The notes below the pieces were generated by a model. The model worked only from the letters and a program-made list of their open reading frames with translations. It made no database searches and was not told the origin of the DNA. A program made the position numbers and the translations under genes. Shown piece by piece: positions 23,343 through 30,056 of a stretch of 30,056 nucleotides of DNA. The stretch lies in contig CAJTLV010000012.1 of NCBI GenBank assembly GCA_910577435.1, forward strand, positions 1-30,056, written 5' to 3'. The stretch is from an uncultured Christensenella sp. Lineage in GTDB: Bacteria; Bacillota; Clostridia; Christensenellales; Pumilibacteraceae. Every line of letters begins with the position of its first letter. The first letter of the stretch is position 1.

Positions 23343-25264
23343 TATTGATTGCCCACCTTCTTTGCTATATTGCTGTTGGCATTTATCATATACGCTTGCG
23401 TATGAGATACGCTCATATTATTAAACGATCCGATACAACCGCCGACATATCCCTCGCCGATCACATCGCCGCAATTGCCAAAAGAAATAACGCTTTCTTT
23501 GGGCAAATCCAAGAACCCTATAACACCGCCGCAACGGCTCTTTTTGCTGTCCGCAGTACTGTTAGATACTATATATTGATTCGCAACAGTGACCGTACCG
23601 TAATTAAAACAATCGACTATTCTGTTGCCGTCGCCTTTTATAACGCCTCCGTCCATTTGCAATTTACCGATAACGCCGCCTGCGGCATAAACGACCCCGC
23701 CGTAAACATCGCCGTAATTTACGCATTTTTCTATAACTATACTATTCGGCGTATTATTTATTCTGCCGACAATACCGCCGACGTTACAAGCCGCGTCAGC
23801 CGTAGTCAACCCACCGGCATTATATTGATAAATATCACCGTAATTTACACAGTTAACATAACGGATATCCATTCCCGAATCTTGAGTATACGATGTTATG
23901 CCGCCTATATCCGTGCCGTGCATATCGCCGTAGTTGGCGCAGTTCTCGAAGATTGTCGCGACCATCCAATACGCATACCCGACGATCCCCGCCTTTTTAT
24001 CGATGTCCTGATCCGCGCCGAGATTGAGATAATTGGTGCAGTTGTCTAAAATAATTGCTTGTTTTGCCGCACTGTCGGCATAGTATACGATTTTGGTCGG
24101 ATCGGTGATCACATTACCTTTACCGTCGACAGGTTGACCGCTTGCGTTCTTTTGAAAATCCAGCGAACCATCATCGAGTCTGATTTTCAAATCCTTGCCG
24201 AATTCCGTTCCCCAAGCTCCGGTATGGTATCCGGGATATGCTCTGCCGACAAGACCGCCCGCACAGGCGACTCCGCGCACATCCGCCGTTCTTATAAGAT
24301 TGCCGTTCGTATCTCGCCGTTCCGTACCAGCAATACAATTTTCCACAGTCAAAGAACCCGCCGAATATCCCGCGATCGCGCCGATACTGTCTGCGATAAG
24401 AGCTTTACCGTTTAACGTCACGTCACACTCCGAAAAATCAAATGTGAAATCCGTAACCGTCAAATTCTTAAACGTCGCATTACCCACCGAGCCGAAAAGA
24501 CCGTAATGGAATTCGGGATCGGCATTGTGCGGCAACACAACTTTTACTTCATTGTTTATAGCCACATATAACTCGCCCGCGTCCTCGATTATCGCGTCAA
24601 TAAACTTAGCGCCGTTAAGACCGCTTATCTTGTGATTGCCGACGGGAACATCGATGTTCGCCTCGTATATACCCGCATCGAACGTACCCTTAAACGAGTG
24701 AGGCAACCCATTAAATGTTTCACCGTGCGCAATATCTTGCTTGGTAACGGAATCCGTTGCCCGCGTATCGAATCCTATCGGTATCCACAGCTTGTTCTGC
24801 AAGTCTATGTCGGCGGTGAGCTTGACTTCCGCGCCGATAAAATCGTTCGCATTGGCATAAACGTCGTGCGAAAAAAACGCGAGCGCTTTTGCGTCGCTTA
24901 TCTCTACGGAAAGCGTACCGTCGGCATTATTCGTGCGCACATATGTATCGGGCGCGGCTACGCTGCTGCCGTCCGCCCAAAGCTGAGCAAGCCAATCTAT
25001 CCATTCGGCGTCGATCACGGGATCGTCTGCGGCGGTGCCGCTTACGGGAGTATCGGCGGTCGCCGATGCGTCGGGCGTAATTATTCCGCCTACACCGTTA
25101 GGAACGGTGTGTTCCGAGCCGTCCGTACCCGTTGCACTCTCGTATGCGGGCGGGTCGAACTTTTCAGCTCCGTCTACGGACACCCCCGATCCGCAGGCTG
25201 CGAGCGGCAAACAGGTAACCAATGCCAACGCACCTGCAAGCAACTTCTGCACTTTCTTAGCCAT
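23342..25264 (-). CDS. Lipoprotein with NYGD/GG (GLUG-like) repeats
   Basis: 640 residues. The signal peptide ends in the lipobox LPLAAC, with C24 the predicted lipidated residue. An acidic Ser/Thr-rich linker runs to about residue 85, then a domain with KLTADIDLQNKLWIPIGF. The C-terminal half contains at least six repeats of the type '(N/D)C(V/A/F)NYGD(I/V)..GGI(V/I)G', for example NCVNYGDIYQYNAGGL and KCVNYGDVYGGVVYAAGGVIG. These resemble GLUG-type repeats of secreted and adhesive proteins and suggest a beta-solenoid. The AGGGGAGG ribosome binding site and an upstream perfect SigA promoter point to strong expression. It is the first gene of the three-gene operon and is translationally coupled to the next. 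Confidence 0.85.
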   Translation of the reverse strand: MAKKVQKLLAGALALVTCLPLAACGSGVSVDGAEKFDPPAYESATGTDGSEHTVPNGVGGIITPDASATADTPVSGTAADDPVIDAEWIDWLAQLWADGSSVAAPDTYVRTNNADGTLSVEISDAKALAFFSHDVYANANDFIGAEVKLTADIDLQNKLWIPIGFDTRATDSVTKQDIAHGETFNGLPHSFKGTFDAGIYEANIDVPVGNHKISGLNGAKFIDAIIEDAGELYVAINNEVKVVLPHNADPEFHYGLFGSVGNATFKNLTVTDFTFDFSECDVTLNGKALIADSIGAIAGYSAGSLTVENCIAGTERRDTNGNLIRTADVRGVACAGGLVGRAYPGYHTGAWGTEFGKDLKIRLDDGSLDFQKNASGQPVDGKGNVITDPTKIVYYADSAAKQAIILDNCTNYLNLGADQDIDKKAGIVGYAYWMVATIFENCANYGDMHGTDIGGITSYTQDSGMDIRYVNCVNYGDIYQYNAGGLTTADAACNVGGIVGRINNTPNSIVIEKCVNYGDVYGGVVYAAGGVIGKLQMDGGVIKGDGNRIVDCFNYGTVTVANQYIVSNSTADSKKSRCGGVIGFLDLPKESVISFGNCGDVIGEGYVGGCIGSFNNMSVSHTQAYMINANSNIAKKVGNQ

Positions 25265-25363
25265 AAGATAGCCTCCCCTCTTTTCTGCTCTGTATTATCA
25301 ATGCGTTTGACAATAAAAACGTCCTGAGATATGTAAATATGTATCGATTAAATATATACAACT

Positions 25364-25392
25364 ATTATAGCATCACCGCCCCGCCCTGTCAA
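25364..25392 (-). promoter_or_regulatory. Consensus SigA promoter of the surface-protein operon
   Basis: The minus strand reads TTGACA (25387-25392), exactly 17 nt, TATAAT (25364-25369). The start would be near 25357, giving a leader of about 93 nt before the lipoprotein ATG. The remainder of the 25265-25543 gap is AT-rich and holds a weak terminator for aspartokinase. Confidence 0.9.
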
Positions 25393-25458
25393 GCGAATAC
25401 ACCGCGCATATGTGATAAATTTACAAAATTATATATATCCCGACACATTCGGCATATA

Positions 25459-25485
25459 AAAAGAAAAACACCCGCCTATACGGCG
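25459..25485 (-). terminator. Weak terminator after aspartokinase
   Basis: On the minus strand CGCC-GTATA-GGCG is a short stem followed by GGTGTTTTTCTTTTT. It lies 59 nt beyond the aspartokinase stop. The stem is only 4-5 bp, hence the modest confidence. Confidence 0.5.
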
Positions 25486-25543
25486 AATGCGATCCATTGT
25501 CACGGTACTTGCGGAATTATCGCCAAATGATCAAATCGGCGCA

Positions 25544-26860
25544 TCACACCTCGAATTCTCCGTTAAGCGCAATGAGCGCACGGTCGAAATCCGCGTCGGA
25601 TACGCCTATGATTATATTGATTTCCGACGCACCCTGATCTATCATTCTCAGGTTTATATTGGCGTTTGACAAACGACTTATAGCCCGTGCGGCAGTGCCG
25701 GGACGACTGACCATACCGTGTCCGACTATCGCGATCAGCGCTATATCTTTGGAAAGTGTTATATGATCTGGTTTTACCTCGTTCTGTATAGATTCGATCA
25801 GGGCGTTCGCCGTTTTATCGTCTACTGCGGAAAACACTACTGTCATCGAATCGATTCCGCTCGGAACGTGTTCGATGGGGATTTCCAGTTTTTCGAAACA
25901 CGAAAGCACGCGGCGTACAAAACCGACCTCCGAGTTCATCATCGCTTTATCTATATACAGCGAGTAAAAATTTTTGCGTCCCGCAATTGCCGTTATGGGA
26001 CGTATGTTGTCGCGCGTGTACTTGCCGCTCAAAAACTGTTCGGTAGGAACGATTTTCGTTCCGTCCGTAGATCCGTCATTAAAAGTGTTTTTTATCTGAA
26101 TCGGGATGTTCGCCTTGCGCACGGGAAATATGGATTCGGGATGGAGAACGTTAGCTCCCATATACGACAGCTCGCGCAATTCTTTATACGTAAGCACGTC
26201 TATAATGGACGCGTGCGGAACTATGCGCGGGTCGCACGTCATAAATCCGTCGACGTCAGTAAAATTCTCGTACACCGACGCGTCTACGGCACGGGCGACT
26301 ATTGCGCCCGTAATGTCGGATCCTCCGCGCGAAAACGCCACGACGTCACCCTTGCCGTTACCGCCGTAAAAGCCGGGAATAACAGCGCGCTTTTTGTCTT
26401 TAAGCGCCATCTTGCACACGGTTTCCGTATATGCGTCGTCGTAAACGCCGTCACGAAATCTTATAAGATCGGTCGCGTCGACAAAATCGAACCCGATTAG
26501 CGCGGCGAGCATTTTCGCACACAGATATTCGCCGCGCGAAACGATATAATCGTAGTTTCCGTAAGGTAATTTACTTATTATATCGGCATAGTCGGCAAAG
26601 AAAAAATCGGTCGAAAGCCCAAGCCCCGCGCACAACGCGTCGAATCGGGCGCATACGGACGAAAACATTTTTACACGCAGTTCGGGCGCGGCGTTATAAA
26701 CGGAGACGAGGAGATCGGTGATTTTCGGTTCTTCGCCTGCCTTGCCGGGTGCGGAAACGACTACGAAACGCCGCTCCGGATCGGACTCGATAATATGCTT
26801 TACGTGTGTTATGCTGCTTATGGTGGACATCGATGTTCCGCCGAACTTGATTGCCTTCAT
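25544..26860 (-). CDS. Aspartate kinase
   Basis: Aspartokinase phosphorylates aspartate in the first step of lysine, threonine and methionine synthesis. The 438-residue protein opens KAIKFGGTSMSTISSI (residues 2-17), with FSRGGSDITGAIVARA in the kinase core and TCDPRIVPHASIIDVLTYKELREL. The C-terminal part has two ACT domains, with 'NSEVGFVRRVLSCFEKLEIPIEHVPSGID' split over the first and GTAARAISRLSNANINLRMIDQGASE in the second; these usually bind an inhibitory amino acid. It resembles the YclM/LysC3-type monofunctional enzymes. GGAG precedes the ATG by 6-7 nt. It lies 78 nt after the DUF1015 gene. Confidence 0.95.
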   Translation of the reverse strand: MKAIKFGGTSMSTISSITHVKHIIESDPERRFVVVSAPGKAGEEPKITDLLVSVYNAAPELRVKMFSSVCARFDALCAGLGLSTDFFFADYADIISKLPYGNYDYIVSRGEYLCAKMLAALIGFDFVDATDLIRFRDGVYDDAYTETVCKMALKDKKRAVIPGFYGGNGKGDVVAFSRGGSDITGAIVARAVDASVYENFTDVDGFMTCDPRIVPHASIIDVLTYKELRELSYMGANVLHPESIFPVRKANIPIQIKNTFNDGSTDGTKIVPTEQFLSGKYTRDNIRPITAIAGRKNFYSLYIDKAMMNSEVGFVRRVLSCFEKLEIPIEHVPSGIDSMTVVFSAVDDKTANALIESIQNEVKPDHITLSKDIALIAIVGHGMVSRPGTAARAISRLSNANINLRMIDQGASEINIIIGVSDADFDRALIALNGEFEV

Positions 26861-26938
26861 ACGTACTCCGAAGTTATTTACGGACTTACAATATAATATA
26901 TTCGCCGTTTGTGTTATGGGTTATCGAAAATACATCGA

Positions 26939-28096
26939 TTACTTTATCTTTCGAGCTTCCAAATAGAACCGTTTTTCTTCCGCTTCTCCGAGCGAGAAAG
27001 TCTTTTTGGGCAATGCGCCGCACTTAACGACATACTCGAACAATTCCGACTTTTCCACGCCGCGCATTCTTATACCGACACAGCCCGAGCGCTTCAACGC
27101 CGCTTCTCCGTGAACATACTCGATATATCCGCCGTTGTCGGCGACATATTTCTCGCAAAATTCGTCTACCGCTTTTATCGCCGCTACTTTATCTTGCGGC
27201 ACGCTTATTTTGCTCTCGTCCGGCGCGAATATCGAAGTTTCCGCGTCCCCGTGCATCGACGCTTTTAGTGCGGCGACAAATGCCTGAGGATCTTCCGCTT
27301 TGACGAGACGGTGGATAGGCTCGAATACCAAACCGTCATCATAGATGTTTATTATCTCTACGAGCGCGCCGCCGTTCAATTCGGTCGGGTTATGTTCTCT
27401 GCAATACTTGGCGGTTGCAAGCGAATGATTTCCGTCGCCTACGAGTGCGAAAAGCGGACTGCCGAACTTGTTTACCGACTGCTTTATAAGCGTATCGACC
27501 GCATCGTAAAGTTCTCCCGTATCGCCCGCCGCGATCAGCCTGCCCGAAATATGACCGCCGTCGCCTTTCAAATCGGCGTCGTAAATGGGCGTTTTATTCG
27601 AGCGTTCGACGGCGGCATTAAGCAGACCGTCTCCGTCGTCTACGAGCAAAAGGATGTGCGGTAACTCTATATCTATCGCCTCGCGTATTCGGACGCGCGG
27701 CGGTATTCGCTCTTCTATCGTGCGCTCGGACGCGCGTATAAGCGCGTTACTGCCGAGCCTGTAATCGTAGTCGTCGAGATTGACCGTCGCTACGACGCCG
27801 CGACGCGTTCTGCCGTATATTGTCGTGCGCGTCACCGCTACCGCACCGCGATACGCCCTGAACCGCCCGCTTTCCGCCATTGCGCGCGACGCGGCCTCGA
27901 TGCTTTTTATTCTGCTTTCCGTCTCCGACAAAAAGCACTCGGGCAATATCAACTCGAGTGCCGATCCGCGCGGCATTATATGTTCCAGTTCGCGCCAATA
28001 CTCTGAACGGGACGAAAACTGGTCGCACGCTATTACCGCAAAATCGCCGACGCTACCCGTCGGCAGAAGAAACTCACCGTCAAAATCTATACACAT
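26939..28096 (-). CDS. DUF1015 family protein
   Basis: 385 residues with the DUF1015 hallmark FALVGDGNHSLATAKYCREHN, LLLVDDGDGLL, and the flanking segments VVATVNLDDYDY and EIINIYDDGLVFEPIHRLV. No biochemical role is established for this family. The start is the ATG at 28094-28096, which overlaps the preceding small gene's stop as TAATG; the longer TTG start is not needed. It is translationally coupled to the miniature CdaR and so is in the cdaA transcript. Confidence 0.88.
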   Translation of the reverse strand: MCIDFDGEFLLPTGSVGDFAVIACDQFSSRSEYWRELEHIMPRGSALELILPECFLSETESRIKSIEAASRAMAESGRFRAYRGAVAVTRTTIYGRTRRGVVATVNLDDYDYRLGSNALIRASERTIEERIPPRVRIREAIDIELPHILLLVDDGDGLLNAAVERSNKTPIYDADLKGDGGHISGRLIAAGDTGELYDAVDTLIKQSVNKFGSPLFALVGDGNHSLATAKYCREHNPTELNGGALVEIINIYDDGLVFEPIHRLVKAEDPQAFVAALKASMHGDAETSIFAPDESKISVPQDKVAAIKAVDEFCEKYVADNGGYIEYVHGEAALKRSGCVGIRMRGVEKSELFEYVVKCGALPKKTFSLGEAEEKRFYLEARKIK

Positions 28097-28239
28097 TACC
28101 AATTACCGGAAAAACCTACCGCGAGAACCCAAATAGCGATTGCCGAACCGAGCGCGAGCAGTTTCCATCCGATGTTGTGTACGAAAATCCTTCTGAGAAA
28201 TCTTACGAATTTATTGTGCTTTTGTTGTTCTTTTTGCAT
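28096..28239 (-). CDS. 47-residue membrane peptide resembling the N-terminus of CdaR/YbbR
   Basis: A complete small gene lies between cdaA and the DUF1015 gene: ATG at 28237-28239, 2 nt after the cdaA stop, with AAGGAG 11 nt upstream, and TAA overlapping the next start. It encodes a basic N-terminus (KFVRFLRRIF) followed by NIGWKLLALGSAIAIWVLAV and ends GFSGNW. The 'N-x-G-W-K-L-L-A-L' start and single membrane helix are what one sees at the N-terminus of CdaR (YbbR), the regulator of CdaA encoded next to it. The extracytoplasmic YbbR repeats, normally about 300 residues, are absent. It may be a true miniature CdaR or a remnant kept by coupling. Confidence 0.75.
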   Translation of the reverse strand: MQKEQQKHNKFVRFLRRIFVHNIGWKLLALGSAIAIWVLAVGFSGNW

Positions 28240-28241
28240 AA

Positions 28242-29108
28242 TCAATCAGTCTCCTTGCGGTTGCGGCGCTTCTTGCCGCGTGCTTCCTGCGACGGAGTAG
28301 CCTTAAGACCGTAGACCTGTTCGAGCTTTTCGGTCAACATTTGCGAGTCGTAATAGCGCTCGATCTCGCCGCGTTGAGCTACGGAAATAACGCCCGTCTC
28401 TTCCGAAACGATTATTGCCGTAACGTTATAGTTTTCCGTTACGCCTATAGCCGCGCGGTGGCGCGTGCCGAGTTCTTTGTCGATAGTGGTCGACTGCGAC
28501 AACGGGAGAAAACATCCCGCCGCGACAATGCGGTTGCCGCGAACGAATACCGCACCGTCATGCAACGGCGCTTTCGTGTTGAATATGCTTTCCAAAAGCG
28601 CGCACGAAAGCTCCGCGTCCAGATTCGTTCCCGAATCGAGAATATGTTCGGGCATACTCTTGGTAGATATGATTATCAGCGCGCCGACGTTCTTCTTGGA
28701 CATATTTTGCGCGGCGTGGACGATGTCGCCTATCGCGGCGTGCAAAACCTCGTCAGACACGTCGTATTCGGTAGTATACGCCTCGTGCGTATCTTTGGGC
28801 GATGCGAGCCGCAAAAGCCCGCGTCTTGCTTCCTGCGGAAACAGCAGTATCACCGCAACGATCGCGATGACCATACTGTACGACAAAACCGTGCCGACGA
28901 CAGGCATCTGCAATCGATCGGACGATAACACAACTCCGAGCATTGTAAGCGGCAACAAAAAAAGTATGAGCCGCTTCGCGTTATTCTTTTTGAGAAAAAC
29001 AATCGCGCCGTAAATGAGCAATGCCATAAGAAGAATATCGAACACGCAAGCCGCCGGCGATGCCGCGCCCTGCGTCCACTTGTCTCTTATGTTGTCGATA
29101 AACCACAT
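28242..29108 (-). CDS. cdaA: Diadenylate cyclase
   Basis: CdaA condenses two ATP into cyclic di-AMP, the second messenger for osmolyte and cell-wall homeostasis. The 288-residue protein has three N-terminal membrane helices (about 22-40, 46-61, 71-90), a short linker, then the DAC domain with the catalytic DGA (184-186, in PLHDGAVFV) and RHR (216-218, in GTRHRAAIG). A Lys/Arg-rich tail follows. I chose the ATG at 29108 (MWFIDNIRDKW), which matches the family and follows GAGG by 9 nt. A longer frame begins 13 codons earlier. A promoter lies directly upstream and the gene heads the operon with the mini-CdaR and DUF1015 genes. Confidence 0.95.
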   Translation of the reverse strand: MWFIDNIRDKWTQGAASPAACVFDILLMALLIYGAIVFLKKNNAKRLILFLLPLTMLGVVLSSDRLQMPVVGTVLSYSMVIAIVAVILLFPQEARRGLLRLASPKDTHEAYTTEYDVSDEVLHAAIGDIVHAAQNMSKKNVGALIIISTKSMPEHILDSGTNLDAELSCALLESIFNTKAPLHDGAVFVRGNRIVAAGCFLPLSQSTTIDKELGTRHRAAIGVTENYNVTAIIVSEETGVISVAQRGEIERYYDSQMLTEKLEQVYGLKATPSQEARGKKRRNRKETD

Positions 29109-29129
29109 AATTACACGCCTCTTGATATT

Positions 29130-29158
29130 AGTATACAATATAATCAAAATGTTTTCAA
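29130..29158 (-). promoter_or_regulatory. SigA promoter of cdaA
   Basis: The minus strand reads TTGAAA (29153-29158), 17 nt, TATACT (29130-29135). The transcript would have a leader of about 15 nt, so little room for mRNA-level control. Confidence 0.75.
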
Positions 29159-29394
29159 TCGTTTAATCGAAGTTTTACTCGAAAAGTAACAAATTTTTTT
29201 CGATTTGTCATCAGATTCACGCAATATCGGTTCTTGTTAAAGATTTTATAGTTTCGTGCCGCCTTCATAACAAATACCGCCTTGCCGACGGATACGAATC
29301 AAAACAAAGGCAAAAAACATATTATCCGAAATGCGCAAAAGGCAAAATCGTCGATAATAGCCGTCAAATATCGTCAATAAATTTCGAAAAGCGC

Positions 29395-29423
29395 TTGATT
29401 TTTTTGTATGAGTACGCTATAAT
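29395..29423 (+). promoter_or_regulatory. SigA promoter of the lysine-rich membrane protein
   Basis: TTGATT (29395-29400), 17 nt, TATAAT (29418-29423). It is one of the few plus-strand promoters in the window and is divergent from cdaA. The rest of the 29159-29394 gap is AT-rich with no gene visible. Confidence 0.82.
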
Positions 29424-29487
29424 ATAACAGTAATGGTATTTGCATTATGGTTTTCGTATTGCAAAATGTGCCTTACCGAGGATTTTA

Positions 29488-29970
29488 ATGGCTAAAAAAG
29501 AAAAAGCACCGAAACAGGAAAAGGTCAAGCAGCCGAAAGCGCCTAAGGAGAAAAAAGGTAAAAAAGGTAAAAAGGGAGCCACTGCGGATCTCCCCGTTTC
29601 CGGCACGCCGTCAACGCCCGGCGCTCCTTCCGTAGGCACCGTTCCCAACGGAACGGGCGCGCCGCTTTCTTCCGTTCCTCCGACGATGACACAGGATCCG
29701 CTTTCGGCGGCGCAAATCGAACAAACGCTCAAAGACAGCACCGATCCCGAAACTCATCTCAAAAAATTGCACAGTCCCATCAGCGTAAAGAGCTGTCTTC
29801 TCAACCTGCTCATACTCATCGTTATGACGGTTGTCATAGTTATCGTTTGGTGCTACTTCAAGGTAGACAAATTTAATTTCGCAACGGTAGTGAAAGATAT
29901 GTCGTGGCAATACGGCATTACACAGGGCTTCCAGTGGTTGTGGGCGCAGATTTCCGGCTGGTTCTCCTGA
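29488..29970 (+). CDS. Lysine-rich, single-pass membrane protein of unknown function
   Basis: 160 residues from the ATG at 29488, which follows GAGG by 7 nt; the frame is open 16 codons further upstream without a ribosome binding site. Residues 1-30 are almost entirely Lys, Glu, Pro, Ala and Gly (KEKKGKKGKKG). Residues 31-75 are Pro/Ser/Thr/Gly-rich and probably disordered. One hydrophobic helix spans about 103-124 (LLNLLILIVMTVVIVIVWCYF), and a short aromatic C-terminal part (WQYGITQGFQWLWAQISGWF) follows. It has no signal peptide, so the basic arm is most likely cytoplasmic. I recognise no family. Confidence 0.72.
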   Translation: MAKKEKAPKQEKVKQPKAPKEKKGKKGKKGATADLPVSGTPSTPGAPSVGTVPNGTGAPLSSVPPTMTQDPLSAAQIEQTLKDSTDPETHLKKLHSPISVKSCLLNLLILIVMTVVIVIVWCYFKVDKFNFATVVKDMSWQYGITQGFQWLWAQISGWFS

Positions 29971-30006
29971 TAGCAAAGAATAAATCAAAGGACGTTCGAT
30001 TTGCTA

Positions 30007-30026
30007 TGAACCCCAAAAGTTGGACA
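30007..30026 (+). mobile_element. Possible terminal inverted repeat of an IS3-family element (rest outside window)
   Basis: TGAACCCCAAAAGTTGGACA, 37 nt after the last gene, resembles the ends of IS3/IS150-type insertion sequences, which often read TG..CCCCAAAAGTT.GACA. Only 30 nt follow before the window ends, so no transposase can be seen. Confidence 0.45.
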
Positions 30027-30056
30027 GAGAAATAACTAAATAGCTTGTGAGTGAGT

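Noticed and set aside
1..30056. CRISPR array or rRNA genes
   Set aside because: No regularly spaced direct repeats of 23-40 nt and no rRNA-like segments were seen.

Overview
The window looks like a chromosomal segment of a spore-forming member of the Firmicutes, class Clostridia. It carries the clostridial block yqfC-yqfD-phoH-pgpH-ybeY-era-yqzL-recO, a Prp protease between L21 and L27 (with the extended L27 N-terminus that Prp removes), SigA-type promoters, and AGGAGG-like ribosome binding sites. An uncultured Christensenellales-like lineage would fit, but that is only an impression. Almost every gene is on the minus strand. The plus strand holds only a recombinase tail at the left end and a small membrane protein at the right end.

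Layout from left to right. (1) 1-536: C-terminal part of a large serine recombinase whose reading frame runs through an antisense tRNA-Leu(GAG), probably the edge of an integrated element. (2) 533-2687: a cytidylate-kinase-like protein, a degenerate amidohydrolase-like protein and GalU. (3) 2768-8290: a zinc-ribbon coiled-coil protein, TrmK, SigA/RpoD, DnaG primase and a dGTPase-like HD protein, the macromolecular-synthesis cluster. (4) 8393-11065: pyruvate, phosphate dikinase. (5) 11204-17535: RecO, YqzL (a 39-residue gene), a fused YbeY-Era, a short PgpH, PhoH, YqfD and YqfC. (6) 17676-19439: an 8-oxoguanine glycosylase, then the L21-Prp-L27 operon with promoter, leader and terminator. (7) 19652-25392: a self-contained three-gene operon encoding a lipoprotein with NYGD/GG-type repeats, a 1123-residue single-pass surface protein with BspA-like leucine-rich repeats and a long charged cytoplasmic tail, and a 75-residue coiled-coil protein. 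(8) 25544-29108: diadenylate cyclase CdaA, a 47-residue remnant or miniature of CdaR, a DUF1015 protein and aspartokinase. (9) 29395-30056: a strongly promoted, lysine-rich, single-pass membrane protein and what looks like the end of an IS3-type element.

How the parts connect. The c-di-AMP synthase (CdaA) and a c-di-AMP phosphodiesterase (PgpH) are both here. In both cases the extracytoplasmic module expected from the family is missing: CdaR has lost its YbbR repeats and PgpH has lost its ectodomain. The window also has two domain-level rearrangements in core genes: a YbeY-Era fusion and a sigma factor with what looks like a tandem duplication of region 1.1. The best candidate for an undescribed system is the three-gene surface operon at 19.7-25.4 kb, which has one consensus promoter, one terminator, 1-nt translational coupling, and two coiled-coil partners inside the cell.
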